Notes under the pieces: generated by a model | The model's input: only the letters and a program-made list of their open reading frames with translations | What the model was told of the DNA's origin: nothing | Database searches by the model: none | DNA from: Pseudomonas brenneri | GTDB lineage: Bacteria; Pseudomonadota; Gammaproteobacteria; Pseudomonadales; Pseudomonadaceae | Assembly (NCBI RefSeq): GCF_007858285.1 | Contig: NZ_VFIL01000012.1 | Location: 1 to 64,000 of the forward strand | DNA: 64,000 nt | Reading direction: 5' to 3' | Translations under genes and position numbers: made by a program | Shown here: in pieces, positions 40,377 through 48,412 of the stretch | Position numbering within the stretch: the first letter of the stretch is position 1 | Layout of the letters: every line of letters begins with the position of its first letter

Positions 40377-41288
40377 TCACAGGCTGTATTTCTGCAGGTT
40401 GTCCATCATCTCCTTCAAGGCTTCGATGTTGTCCTTGGGATGGGCCGCGCCTTCAAAGTCGCAGATCTGCTGCCAGTGCGCCGCCACGTCATCGGGCGAG
40501 AAGCCAGCCTCGGGGTCAAAGCCTACGCCCAGGCTGCGCTCCCAACGGGTCTTGCCGATCCAGCCGCCGCCCACTTCAAACAACCCGGAAGTTTCCTGGC
40601 ACGCCTCGCTGCCCAGGAACACCACCAGCGGGCTGACCAGCTCGGGCTTGAGGCGTTCGAACACTTGTGGCGGGATCAGGCCTTCGGTCATGCGCGTACC
40701 GCCAGTGGGCGCGATGGCATTGACCAGGATGTTGTTCTTGCGCCCTTCCAGCGCCAGGGTCCGGGTCAGGCCATACAGGCCAAGCTTGGCCATGCCGTAG
40801 TTGGACTGGCCGAAGTTGCCGTAGATGCCGGAAGTGGACGCCGTGAAGATCACCCGGCCGTAGCCTTGCTCGCGCATGTGCGGCCAGGCGGCGCGGGTCA
40901 CTTTGTAGGCGCCTTCGACGTGCACCCGGTAAACCAGGTCCCAGTCGCCGTCTTCCATTTTATGGAAGGTCTTGTCGCGCAGGATCCCGGCGTTGTTCAC
41001 CACCACGTCGATGCGGCCAAACACATCGAGGGCGTGTTGCACGATCTTTTCGCCGTCGGTCACCGAATCATGGTTGGCCTCGGCAATCCCGCCGGCCTCG
41101 CGAATCTCGGCCACCACACGGTCGGCGGCCGACGCATTGGCGCCTTCGCCCTGAGTCGAGCCACCAAGGTCGTTGACCAATACTTTGGCCCCGTGCCTGG
41201 CGAACAGCAGCGCATGGGCACGACCCAAACCGCCACCGGCACCGGTGACGATCACGACTTTATCTTGGAACTGCACAGACTCACTCAT
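40377..41288 (-). CDS. SDR oxidoreductase, peroxisomal MFE-2-like 3-hydroxyacyl-CoA dehydrogenase type
   Basis: 303-residue short-chain dehydrogenase. The NAD motif is TGAGGGLGRAHALLFA, then NNAGILRD, and catalytic Ser and Tyr-x3-Lys (STSGIYGNFGQSNYGMAKLG). The long C-terminal extension and the VLVNDLGGSTQGEG segment match the (3R)-hydroxyacyl-CoA dehydrogenase domain of multifunctional enzyme 2. The likely role is oxidation of a hydroxyacyl-CoA or a related alcohol. ATG 41286-41288 is preferred to one five codons upstream. No obvious operon partner; the upstream hydrolase gene is separated by REP sequence. Confidence 0.85.
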   Translation of the reverse strand: MSESVQFQDKVVIVTGAGGGLGRAHALLFARHGAKVLVNDLGGSTQGEGANASAADRVVAEIREAGGIAEANHDSVTDGEKIVQHALDVFGRIDVVVNNAGILRDKTFHKMEDGDWDLVYRVHVEGAYKVTRAAWPHMREQGYGRVIFTASTSGIYGNFGQSNYGMAKLGLYGLTRTLALEGRKNNILVNAIAPTGGTRMTEGLIPPQVFERLKPELVSPLVVFLGSEACQETSGLFEVGGGWIGKTRWERSLGVGFDPEAGFSPDDVAAHWQQICDFEGAAHPKDNIEALKEMMDNLQKYSL

Positions 41289-41422
41289 AGGGAACTCCAG
41301 CAAAGACAGTGGACGATGGGCTGAGTGTCGGGCACGGGGCTTCTGGTCACAATAAATACGGGCGGGGGTGAATGGTGCGCAATAAGGTACGGGGATGATC
41401 GGCTCGTGTAGGAGCTGGCTTA

Positions 41423-41509
41423 TGTGGGAGCTGGCTTGCCTGCGATTGCATCACCTCGGCGCAACTGATTTACCGAGGAGCCCGAATCGCAGGCAAGCCA
41501 GCTCCCACA
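41423..41509. repeat. BIME overlapping the 3' end of the hydrolase gene
   Basis: Arms TGTGGGAGCTGGCTTGCCTG and inverted CAGGCAAGCCAGCTCCCACA. A further degenerate REP arm sits on each side (41406-41420 and 41510-41523). The right half encodes the last residues of the hydrolase at 41470-42414. Confidence 0.85.
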
Positions 41510-42414
41510 CAAGCCAGTTCCCATAGGCGATCTTGGTTGTTTTCAATGCCCTCGCGAAATGCCAGGTAATGCTTGAGCACCTGCACCGGCGCTTCGACCT
41601 GCGGGTAATGGCCGATATTGGGCAGCAATACCGTGTCGGCATCCGCTATCAGCTCGCGATAACGCGCGACCATGTGCGCACCGGAAATCGGGTCTACCTC
41701 GCCATCGATCACCCGTAACGGCACCTCGCCGCGTTGCATGGCCGCCACCCAGCGCTCGCGTTGTTGACGGCGCTGGGGGATGTAGGCGATGAGTTTGTGC
41801 AAGATCCGCGGGCCACCGTTGTTTTCGATCAGGCTCCAGAAATCATCCAGGGCACTTTCACTGGGGCGGGTCGCCGGGCCAAAGATCTGTTTGAAGCTGT
41901 CGGCCAGGGCGTTGCGCCCAAAGGTGCGGCCGATCATCCACCCCAAGGGGCTGAGCAACAGTTTTTGCACCAGCGCCGCACGATGGGTCTCGGGGAACAA
42001 CCCGCCATTGAGAAATACACAACTGGCCAGTTGGAACCTGCCCTCGTAGTGCCGGGCGAGCAGTTCCTGGGCCACACTGTCGCCGTAGTCATGGGCCATG
42101 ACATGCACCGGCTGCCGCACCCGCAAATGGGCCAGCAGGGCCTGTTGCAGGTCAGCCTGTTCCAGCAGGCAATAGGTGTGATCCAGGGGCTTGGCCGAGT
42201 CGCCGAAGCCGAGCATGTCGCAGGCGATCACCTGGTTGCGCTGGGCCAGGGGTTGCCAGAGGTAATGCCAATCCCAACTGGCACTGGGGAAACCGTGGAT
42301 CAGCAGCAATGGCTCACCCTGCCCGGCCACCCAATAACGGATGGTCTGCCCGCGAAAGACAAAACTCTGCCCGCACTTGCGCCAGGCACTCAGGGGAATC
42401 TCTGTCAGCGGCAT
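41470..42414 (-). CDS. Alpha/beta hydrolase (epoxide hydrolase/dehalogenase-like)
   Basis: 314-residue alpha/beta-hydrolase. The oxyanion motif HGFPSASWDW and nucleophile elbow AHDYGDSVAQEL (Asp nucleophile) place it with epoxide hydrolases and haloalkane dehalogenases, not Ser-type esterases. The acid/His end is DGEVDPISGAH ... NIGHYPQVE. The last 17 or so residues (RLWELACVGAGLPAIRAPR) come from REP DNA and replace the natural end. The start overlaps the stop of the class II aldolase-like gene, so the two are translationally coupled. Substrate unknown. Confidence 0.88.
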   Translation of the reverse strand: MPLTEIPLSAWRKCGQSFVFRGQTIRYWVAGQGEPLLLIHGFPSASWDWHYLWQPLAQRNQVIACDMLGFGDSAKPLDHTYCLLEQADLQQALLAHLRVRQPVHVMAHDYGDSVAQELLARHYEGRFQLASCVFLNGGLFPETHRAALVQKLLLSPLGWMIGRTFGRNALADSFKQIFGPATRPSESALDDFWSLIENNGGPRILHKLIAYIPQRRQQRERWVAAMQRGEVPLRVIDGEVDPISGAHMVARYRELIADADTVLLPNIGHYPQVEAPVQVLKHYLAFREGIENNQDRLWELACVGAGLPAIRAPR

Positions 42415-43196
42415 CAGAGTCGGTATCCAGGGTCTTGTTGGTCGAGCTTACGCAACAGCGCCGGCCAGGCCAGCGCGCCGCCCATGCCTTGGGCGCTCTT
42501 GGTCACGCCGGCAATCATCGCCTTGGCACCCGCGAGAATCTGCGGCTCGATGGCGATCAATTCGGCTCCGCCGTTTTGCGCCAGCACCTGGATATCGCAG
42601 GCACGCTGGAAGGTGAACATCATCAAGAACGTATCGGCGATGCTCGCGCCACAGGTCAACAGGCCATGGTTGTGCAGCATCAGGAAATTGTGCGGTCCCA
42701 GGTCGGCTTGCAGGCGGGCCTTTTCCTCGTGGTTCAACGCCACGCCTTCATAGGCGTGATAGGCCAGGCTGGACAGCACAAACAGCGACTGCTGGCTGAT
42801 GGGCAATACACCTTGCTTCTGCGCCGACACGGCCACGCCGGCGGCGGTATGGGTGTGCAGCACGCAGACCACGTCATGGCGTACTTCGTGTACCGCACTG
42901 TGGATGGTGTAGCCCGCGGGGTTGATTTCGTAGGGGCTGGCCATCAACTTGTTGCCGGCCTGGTCGACCTTGACCAGGCTGGAGGCGGTGATTTCGTGGA
43001 ACATCAGCCCGAACGGATTGATCAGGAAGTCTTCGGTGCCCGGCACCTTGGCCGAGATATGGGTAAAAATCAGATCATCCCAGCCATGCAGGGCCACCAG
43101 GCGATAGCAGGCTGCCAGGTCGACACGGGTCTGCCATTCGGCAGCGCTGACCTGGTCTTTTACACTCTGTGTCGATTGAACAGGGGCTAGGCTCAC
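42414..43196 (-). CDS. Class II aldolase/adducin family protein
   Basis: 260-residue cytoplasmic protein of the class II aldolase/adducin fold. Zinc-ligand histidines are visible in VLHTHTAAGVAVS and MLHNHGLLTCG. It is the first gene of a pair with the hydrolase (overlapping stop/start). Bacterial relatives include fuculose-phosphate aldolase, but this subgroup, with the HISAKVPGTEDFLINPFG segment, is often annotated only by fold. The pairing suggests a small catabolic step on a hydroxy-carbonyl or epoxide-like compound; that is inference. Confidence 0.88.
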   Translation of the reverse strand: MSLAPVQSTQSVKDQVSAAEWQTRVDLAACYRLVALHGWDDLIFTHISAKVPGTEDFLINPFGLMFHEITASSLVKVDQAGNKLMASPYEINPAGYTIHSAVHEVRHDVVCVLHTHTAAGVAVSAQKQGVLPISQQSLFVLSSLAYHAYEGVALNHEEKARLQADLGPHNFLMLHNHGLLTCGASIADTFLMMFTFQRACDIQVLAQNGGAELIAIEPQILAGAKAMIAGVTKSAQGMGGALAWPALLRKLDQQDPGYRL

Positions 43197-43440
43197 GGCA
43201 ATGACCTCGACGCTGTGGTGTTCTTATTATTTTGGGGTGAAGGGCCAGTCTAGTCAGACCTTGGGCAAGCCGTAGTTGCGTTGGCAGCCAGCTTGATGAC
43301 CGAGCGGGTCAACCGTGAGGATAGTTCGGATTCGTACAATGTGGCGTCAGAGAAGCGACGCCAATAAAGGTGCGGCAACCACTGGAGCAACACCCCGCCG
43401 AGCATGACCAAGGACGTGGCGTTGCTGCGAGAGTTCCCGA

Positions 43441-43896
43441 TCAGCCGCGTAGGGCCGTGACCAGGTCTGCCAGCCAGGGCTCGGCGTCCGCTTCGGGGGT
43501 GACGCTTTCGCTGGCATCCAGGCGCAGCATCGGCAGTACTTCGCGTACGCCCAGCTCGCCAAACAGCTCACGCATTTGCTCCCCGCCACCGCAGAAGGTG
43601 TCGCCATAGCTGGCGTCGCCCAGGCCAATCACCGCCCCCGGCAATCCGCGCCAGGCGCCAGGCAATTGATCGCGGATGGTCGAATACAACGGCATCAGAT
43701 TGTCCGGCAACTCACCCATGCCGGTGGTGGAGGTGACGGCCAGGAAGGCATCCGGGGCGAAGGCCTGCACATCGGCCAGGGTCGCCCGCGGGTTATGCCA
43801 GGCCTCGAAACCGGCGGCGTTGAGTATCTCCATGGCGTGGCGGGCGACTTCTTCTGCGGTGCCATAGACCGAGCCGGAAAGGATGGCGACTTTCAT
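43441..43896 (-). CDS. Flavodoxin-like protein (MioC type)
   Basis: 151-residue FMN-binding electron carrier. The phosphate loop is SGSVYGTAEEVARHA at residues 7-21, followed by the flavin-loop region TSTTGMGELPDN and LGDASYGDTFCGGGEQM. Short-chain flavodoxin of the MioC/YqcA group, donating electrons to radical-SAM or biotin-type reactions in relatives. ATG 43894-43896 is used; a TTG one codon upstream is possible. It is a solitary gene, divergent from the LOV photoreceptor. Confidence 0.9.
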   Translation of the reverse strand: MKVAILSGSVYGTAEEVARHAMEILNAAGFEAWHNPRATLADVQAFAPDAFLAVTSTTGMGELPDNLMPLYSTIRDQLPGAWRGLPGAVIGLGDASYGDTFCGGGEQMRELFGELGVREVLPMLRLDASESVTPEADAEPWLADLVTALRG

Positions 43897-44024
43897 CAAT
43901 CTGATCCTGTAGTTGAGTGAAAACCTGGGATATTAACAGCTTCACACTATTGAACAGCAGCCAGTGGAAAGCTTGGCGGGTTGTCTTACACTGCCAGGCC
44001 CACAAACAAGCAATGGATCGCTCG

Positions 44025-44492
44025 ATGATTAACGCCAAGCTGATGCAAATGGTGGTCAACGCCTCCAACGACGGGATCGTCGTGGCAGAAAGGGAAGGCA
44101 AGGACAAGCCACTGATTTACGTGAACCCGGCCTTCGAACGCCTGACTGGCTACGCCCTGGACGACATCCTTTATCAGGATTGCCGCTTCCTGCAATCGGG
44201 CGACCGTGATCAGCCAGCCCTGATGGCTATTCGCGAAGCCCTGGACAGTGGCGGCGCGTGCCGGGAAATCCTGCGCAACTACCGCAAGGACGGCACGCAC
44301 TTCTGGAATGAACTGTCACTTTCGACGGTTTACAACAATGCCGACAAGCAAACCTACTTCGTCGGCGTACAAAAAGATGTGACGACTCAGGTCAAGGCCC
44401 AGCAGCGTGTAACCCAGTTGGAAGCCCAGGTGGCCGAGCTTACGGCCCAGTTGGCAGCGCTCCGGGCGACGAGCGGATCTAACAAACTTTAG
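44025..44492 (+). CDS. Short LOV blue-light photoreceptor
   Basis: 155-residue PAS/LOV protein with no output domain. Residues 1-120 form the LOV core: MVVNASNDGIVVAEREG, then QDCRFLQSGDRDQ with photo-adduct Cys53, and the Gln of VGVQKDV. The remaining 35 residues are a C-terminal coiled coil (QLEAQVAELTAQLAALRA). From memory it closely resembles PpSB1-LOV of P. putida, down to the Cys number and the MINA start. ATG 44025 is chosen on that basis; ATG 44013 would add four residues. It lies near a class II LitR-like regulator; in P. putida a similar pair mediates light induction. Confidence 0.9.
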   Translation: MINAKLMQMVVNASNDGIVVAEREGKDKPLIYVNPAFERLTGYALDDILYQDCRFLQSGDRDQPALMAIREALDSGGACREILRNYRKDGTHFWNELSLSTVYNNADKQTYFVGVQKDVTTQVKAQQRVTQLEAQVAELTAQLAALRATSGSNKL

Positions 44493-44550
44493 AAAATGCG
44501 GTCTTTAGAGTGATAATCGCTTTTACCACGCCTTTCCTTGAGCCAGATCA

Positions 44551-45156
44551 ATGCAACGCGACGCGCTTTTGACGCAGGACGAGCTGGAGTTCATCCAGAG
44601 CATGCACCACAACCCGCAACTGAATGTGCGGGATGTATCGTCGAGCCTGACGGTCAACGGCGGCGCGCAGATCCGTGACCTGCTCACGCGGCTTGCAGCC
44701 CATGAGCAGGTGACGATCCAGGCACAATTCGATAACCAGCAAATGACCTTTCCACTGCAACTGGTGGAAGACGAGTTCCATGCCTTGCACTTGCGTCTTG
44801 GGGTCCCGAGCATTTTCGAGGACGGGCCGATGATCCGGCCCTGGCGCCTGGTGCTCGAAGAGCCGGTCGCCCTGGAAAACGTCAGGGGCCAGCCGGGTGC
44901 GTTGTGGGTGCATGAAGTGTCATTCAAGGGCCTGCTGGTGCAGTCCCGGGGCCGCAGCAAACCACCACGGACGTTCTCGATGTGGTTCAGCCCGTCGGGC
45001 TACGAGCGGATTGCGGTGCGTGGCACACTGGAGCGCGAGACCGCTCGCGGCCTGTTTGCCTACCGCTTGAACCAGACCGATGTGGATGAAACCGAACGCC
45101 TGCGCCAGTTCATCCTGCAACAGCATCGCCTGGCCCACCCCGAAGTGCATGCCTGA
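44551..45156 (+). CDS. Conserved hypothetical protein (possibly PilZ-like), in the light cluster
   Basis: 201-residue soluble protein, not firmly recognised. The N-terminus is helical (LTQDELEFIQSMHHNP); the remainder looks all-beta, then ends in a helix (DETERLRQFILQQHRLAHPE). The overall plan resembles PilZ-domain proteins, but the RxxxR and DxSxxG c-di-GMP motifs are not clear: there is only a loose HEVSFKGLLVQ. It lies 58 bp after the LOV gene and ends 2 bp from the convergent LitR-like gene. Confidence 0.6.
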   Translation: MQRDALLTQDELEFIQSMHHNPQLNVRDVSSSLTVNGGAQIRDLLTRLAAHEQVTIQAQFDNQQMTFPLQLVEDEFHALHLRLGVPSIFEDGPMIRPWRLVLEEPVALENVRGQPGALWVHEVSFKGLLVQSRGRSKPPRTFSMWFSPSGYERIAVRGTLERETARGLFAYRLNQTDVDETERLRQFILQQHRLAHPEVHA

Positions 45157-45158
45157 TT

Positions 45159-46118
45159 TCAGGTATCCAGGGTTCCACCAAGAAACTGTTGCAAGCGCCG
45201 CTGCATCAACCGTCCTTCATTGCCCAGGCAACCGATTGCGCTGCCGGCCAGTTGCTGCTCGGCCATGTCCGCGGCATCACCGGCCAGCAGCAGCGGGCAT
45301 TCCAGGGTCAGGGCCAACCGTTCCAGGCGCTTGGGCAGTTCCTGGGTCGGTGAGCGGTTAGAGAACAGCACCAGCGCCTGCGGGCGCGTCTTCTCGCAGA
45401 TCAGCGTCAACTCATCAAGGGGCTGGCCCACGCTCAGCACATGAACAGCCAGTTCATCACCACTGAACATGAGCCCTGCGACCAGCAATTCCAGCTCCCG
45501 GCATTCACCGGCAATGGCCGCCAGCAATACCTGCGGTGTGCGACCTGCGCGGGTCACTTGCAGGCGCTGGGAAACCCGCGCGCGCAGGAAGCTGTCGAAA
45601 AACAGCCATTCGCTGGCTTGGCCGAAACGCCCCTGATGCCGCAACAACTGGTGCCAAAGGGGCATCAGGATGTCCTGGAACACCACCGCAACGGGGTACG
45701 CCGCAAAAATCTGGCCGTAGAGGCGTTCCAGTTGCAAGTCATCAAAAACGCCAATGGCGAGTTGCAACTGCTGCTGCCACTGCGTCCATTCGTGTTCACC
45801 GCTGCCGCCCTGCAACTGGCGCTGGGAAGAAGCCTGAGCATCGTCGCGCGCGAGAATCTTGCCAACTTTGCTGACCGCCACACCACGCTCGATCCAATCC
45901 ATAACTCGATGAACGGTCTCGATGTCCTTCTGCGTGTACAGGCGGTGCCCACTTTCGGTGCGCACCGGCTGGATCAAACCATAACGCCGCTCCCACGCTC
46001 GCAGGGTGACCGGGTTGATACCTGTCAATTTTGCGACTTCACGAATCGGGAACAACTCATCGGTAACGGACGGGTCGCCTTGTTCAAGACCGTGGGAGAG
46101 TGCTGTGATTACAGACAT
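45159..46118 (-). CDS. MerR-family regulator, class II LitR type
   Basis: 319-residue regulator. The N-terminal MerR helix-turn-helix is FPIREVAKLTGINPVTLRAW followed by ERRYGLIQPVR. The C-terminal part (about 130-310) has the cobalamin-binding-like fold of LitR/CarH but lacks the ExxHxxG/DxHxxG histidine that ligates B12 (CRELELLVAGLMFSGDEL in that place). That absence defines class II LitR, which in P. putida responds to light through a short LOV protein. The LOV gene is two genes away here. It is divergent from the monooxygenase-like/folM/folX genes, its likely targets. ATG 46116-46118 is used. Confidence 0.87.
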   Translation of the reverse strand: MSVITALSHGLEQGDPSVTDELFPIREVAKLTGINPVTLRAWERRYGLIQPVRTESGHRLYTQKDIETVHRVMDWIERGVAVSKVGKILARDDAQASSQRQLQGGSGEHEWTQWQQQLQLAIGVFDDLQLERLYGQIFAAYPVAVVFQDILMPLWHQLLRHQGRFGQASEWLFFDSFLRARVSQRLQVTRAGRTPQVLLAAIAGECRELELLVAGLMFSGDELAVHVLSVGQPLDELTLICEKTRPQALVLFSNRSPTQELPKRLERLALTLECPLLLAGDAADMAEQQLAGSAIGCLGNEGRLMQRRLQQFLGGTLDT

Positions 46119-46125
46119 CAATGAA

Positions 46126-46147
46126 CCAAAAGTTTATGCATAGTTGG
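46126..46147. promoter_or_regulatory. Candidate LitR operator in the litR/monooxygenase gap
   Basis: CCAA-N14-TTGG with an inner TATGCATA palindrome, beginning eight bases upstream of the litR start codon. MerR regulators bind such interrupted palindromes within promoters. The match to a defined LitR consensus cannot be verified here. Confidence 0.35.
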
Positions 46148-46332
46148 ATCCCATTTAACGCTTATCTACCTGTCTTTTTCAAGGGATCCGGCCAGCCGTC
46201 CAATGTTGCTGGCGTATTTCGTCAAATCAGGAATAATCCTTGCCTGTTTTTTTGCGTAGCCGCCCTACCCCGCGGTTTCGCCAGGGACGCCACCTACCCG
46301 GTGCAGCGCTCCCACATATTCGGAGATACACA

Positions 46333-46893
46333 ATGTCTACCCTACCCGTCACCTTGATGGTCGCGCGCCGCGCTGCCCAAGGTCGTTATCAGGACATGAT
46401 GAGCTGGCTGCGTGAAGGCGAGCAACTGGCTACCGACTTTCCCGGCTACCTGGGCTCAGGCGTGCTTGCACCGCCGGCCGATGGCGGCGAATTCCAGATC
46501 ATCTTCCGCTTCGCCGACGAAAAAACCCTGCACGCCTGGGAGTTCTCAGCCTCGCGCAGCGCCTGGCTCGGACGTGGCAGCGAGTTGTTCGCAGACCCCA
46601 TGGAGCATCGCGTCAGCGGCATGGAAGGCTGGTTTGGTGCCGTGGGCCAGCGCCCGCCGCGCTGGAAACAGGCCGTCGCCATCTGGCTGGCGTTTTTCCC
46701 GGTATCGCTGCTGTTCAACTTTGGCCTTGAGCCTTTGCTGGCCGAGCTGGGCATGTTCAGTCGCGTGCTGGTCAGCACCCTGGCCCTGACGCCATTGATG
46801 GTCTATCTGTTCATCCCCTTGTCGACCCATCTGCTGGCAGGCTGGCTCAATCCTGCACCGTCACGGGTCAAACCTGCCGAAGCAACCGTTTGA
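46333..46893 (+). CDS. Antibiotic-biosynthesis-monooxygenase (ABM) domain membrane protein
   Basis: 186-residue protein. Residues 1-95 are an ABM/dimeric alpha-beta barrel domain (VTLMVARRAAQGRYQDMMSW, EFQIIFRFADEKTLHAW). Two membrane helices follow (about 115-137 and 144-170: VAIWLAFFPVSLLFNFGLEP, VLVSTLALTPLMVYLFIPLS). The same arrangement occurs in many pseudomonads and function is unknown. It is the first gene downstream of the litR-side divergent promoter. ATG 46333 is used; the region upstream has no matching protein features. Confidence 0.85.
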   Translation: MSTLPVTLMVARRAAQGRYQDMMSWLREGEQLATDFPGYLGSGVLAPPADGGEFQIIFRFADEKTLHAWEFSASRSAWLGRGSELFADPMEHRVSGMEGWFGAVGQRPPRWKQAVAIWLAFFPVSLLFNFGLEPLLAELGMFSRVLVSTLALTPLMVYLFIPLSTHLLAGWLNPAPSRVKPAEATV

Positions 46894-46954
46894 GCCCATC
46901 CGCAACAGGCCGGTCGCTGGTATAGTTTTAGCTTGCCCGCGACCCGAGCTTCCC

Positions 46955-47665
46955 ATGACCGTCACCCCCGCCCCGATCCTGATTACCGGCGCCGGCCAAC
47001 GTGTCGGCCTGCACTGCGCCCTGCGCCTGCTGGACGACAACCAACCGGTGATCTTCAGCTATCGCAATGAACGCCCTGGCGTACAGGCCTTGCGCGAGCG
47101 TGGCGCGATTGGCGTATTTGCCGATTTCTCGTGCGAGGCCGGTATCCTGGCGTTCATCAGCGAACTCAAGACCCATACCGACAGCCTGCGGGCGATCGTC
47201 CACAATGCCTCGACCTGGGCTGCAGAAACACCCGGTGACGAAGCCCACGCCTTTATCGATATGTTCAGCGTACACATGCTTGCGCCGTACCTGATCAACC
47301 TGCATTGTGCAGACTTGTTGCGCCGCTCGACACTGGCCGACATTGTGCACATCAGCGACGATGTCACCCGCAAGGGCAGTCGCCAGCACATCGCCTACTG
47401 CGCCACCAAGGCCGGGCTCGACAGCCTGACCCTGTCCTTCGCCGCCCAATACGCGCCCCGGATCAAGGTCAATGGCATCTCGCCGGCCATGGTGATGTTC
47501 AACGACAGCGACGATGCGGCCTATCGTGCCAAGGTCCTGGCCAAGTCGGCACTGGGTATCGAACCCGGGCCCGAGGTGATTTACCAGAGTGTGCGTTACC
47601 TGCTGGACAACCCTTATGTAACCGGCACCACCCTGACCGTCAACGGCGGGCGGCATGTCAAGTAA
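46955..47665 (+). CDS. folM: Dihydromonapterin reductase
   Basis: 236-residue short-chain dehydrogenase that reduces dihydromonapterin to tetrahydromonapterin with NADPH. The nucleotide motif is TGAGQRVGLHCALRL and the active site HIAYCATKAGL (Tyr-x3-Lys), with VNGGRHVK at the end. FolM proteins have the TGAGQRVG variant. It lies 61 bp after the ABM gene and 55 bp before folX, so the two pterin genes form one unit. Tetrahydromonapterin is the cofactor of phenylalanine hydroxylase in pseudomonads. Confidence 0.92.
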   Translation: MTVTPAPILITGAGQRVGLHCALRLLDDNQPVIFSYRNERPGVQALRERGAIGVFADFSCEAGILAFISELKTHTDSLRAIVHNASTWAAETPGDEAHAFIDMFSVHMLAPYLINLHCADLLRRSTLADIVHISDDVTRKGSRQHIAYCATKAGLDSLTLSFAAQYAPRIKVNGISPAMVMFNDSDDAAYRAKVLAKSALGIEPGPEVIYQSVRYLLDNPYVTGTTLTVNGGRHVK

Positions 47666-47720
47666 ACCCGAACGCCAGCCGCCTGGGGTTCCTGCAACTG
47701 ATTGGACGGAGCAAGTAGCA

Positions 47721-48092
47721 ATGCCACAACTTCAACCAGGTATGGCGCGCATCCGGGTCAAGGACCTGTGTCTGCGCACCTTTATCGGCATCAACGAGGA
47801 TGAGATCCTCAACAAGCAGGACGTGTTGATCAACCTGACCATCCTGTATGCCGCACAAGACGCCGTGCGCGACAACGACATCGACCACGCCTTGAACTAC
47901 CGCACCATCACCAAGGCCATCATCGCCCACGTCGAAGGCAATCGCTTTGCCCTGCTCGAACGCCTGACCCAGGAACTGCTGGACCTGGTGATGAGCAATG
48001 AGTCGGTGCTGTATGCCGAGGTTGAAGTCGACAAGCCCCATGCGCTGCGCTTTGCCGAGTCGGTATCGATTACGCTCGCGGCCAGCCGTTAA
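47721..48092 (+). CDS. folX: Dihydroneopterin triphosphate 2'-epimerase
   Basis: 123-residue FolB/FolX-fold enzyme that converts dihydroneopterin triphosphate to the monapterin isomer. Signatures are RIRVKDLCLRTFIGINEDEI, then DHALNYRTITKAIIAHVEGN and RFALLERLTQELLDLVM. FolX and FolB are hard to separate by motif; the folM neighbour and the ILNKQDVLINLTI segment favour FolX. ATG 47721 follows GGAGCAAGTAGCA. Confidence 0.9.
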   Translation: MPQLQPGMARIRVKDLCLRTFIGINEDEILNKQDVLINLTILYAAQDAVRDNDIDHALNYRTITKAIIAHVEGNRFALLERLTQELLDLVMSNESVLYAEVEVDKPHALRFAESVSITLAASR

Positions 48093-48115
48093 CCCCCTGA
48101 ATCTGCGTGAACCCT

Positions 48116-48412
48116 ATGACCGATCAACAACGCCTGGAACTCGAAGCTGCTGCCTTCCGCCGACTGGTGGCGCACCTGGACAGCCGCAAGGATGTGCAGA
48201 ACATCGACCTGATGAACCTTGCCGGGTTCTGCCGCAACTGCCTGTCCAAGTGGTACAAGGCCGAGGCCGATGAGCGCCAGATCGAGGTCAGCCTTGATGA
48301 CGCCCGCGAAGTGGTCTACGGCATGCCGTACGCCGAGTGGAAAGCCCAATACCAGCAAGAAGCCAGCGCCGAACAACAAGCGGCGTTTGCCAAAGGAAAA
48401 ACCCATGACTGA
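48116..48412 (+). CDS. DUF1244 family protein
   Basis: 98-residue helical protein with the DUF1244 core AAFRRLVAHLDSRKDVQNID, LMNLAGFCRNCLSKWYKAEA and VVYGMPYAEWKAQYQ. The Cys in CRNC and Lys/Trp residues are the family-conserved positions. Function unknown. It follows folX by 23 bp and overlaps the next gene by 8 bp, in an operon folM-folX-DUF1244-hopJ. ATG 48116 is preferred to the GTG at 48107. Confidence 0.88.
   Translation: MTDQQRLELEAAAFRRLVAHLDSRKDVQNIDLMNLAGFCRNCLSKWYKAEADERQIEVSLDDAREVVYGMPYAEWKAQYQQEASAEQQAAFAKGKTHD

Noticed and set aside
43341..43362. Hairpin TGGCGTC/GACGCCA as a terminator
   Set aside because: No U-run follows on either strand, and the flanking genes end or start too far away for a clear role.
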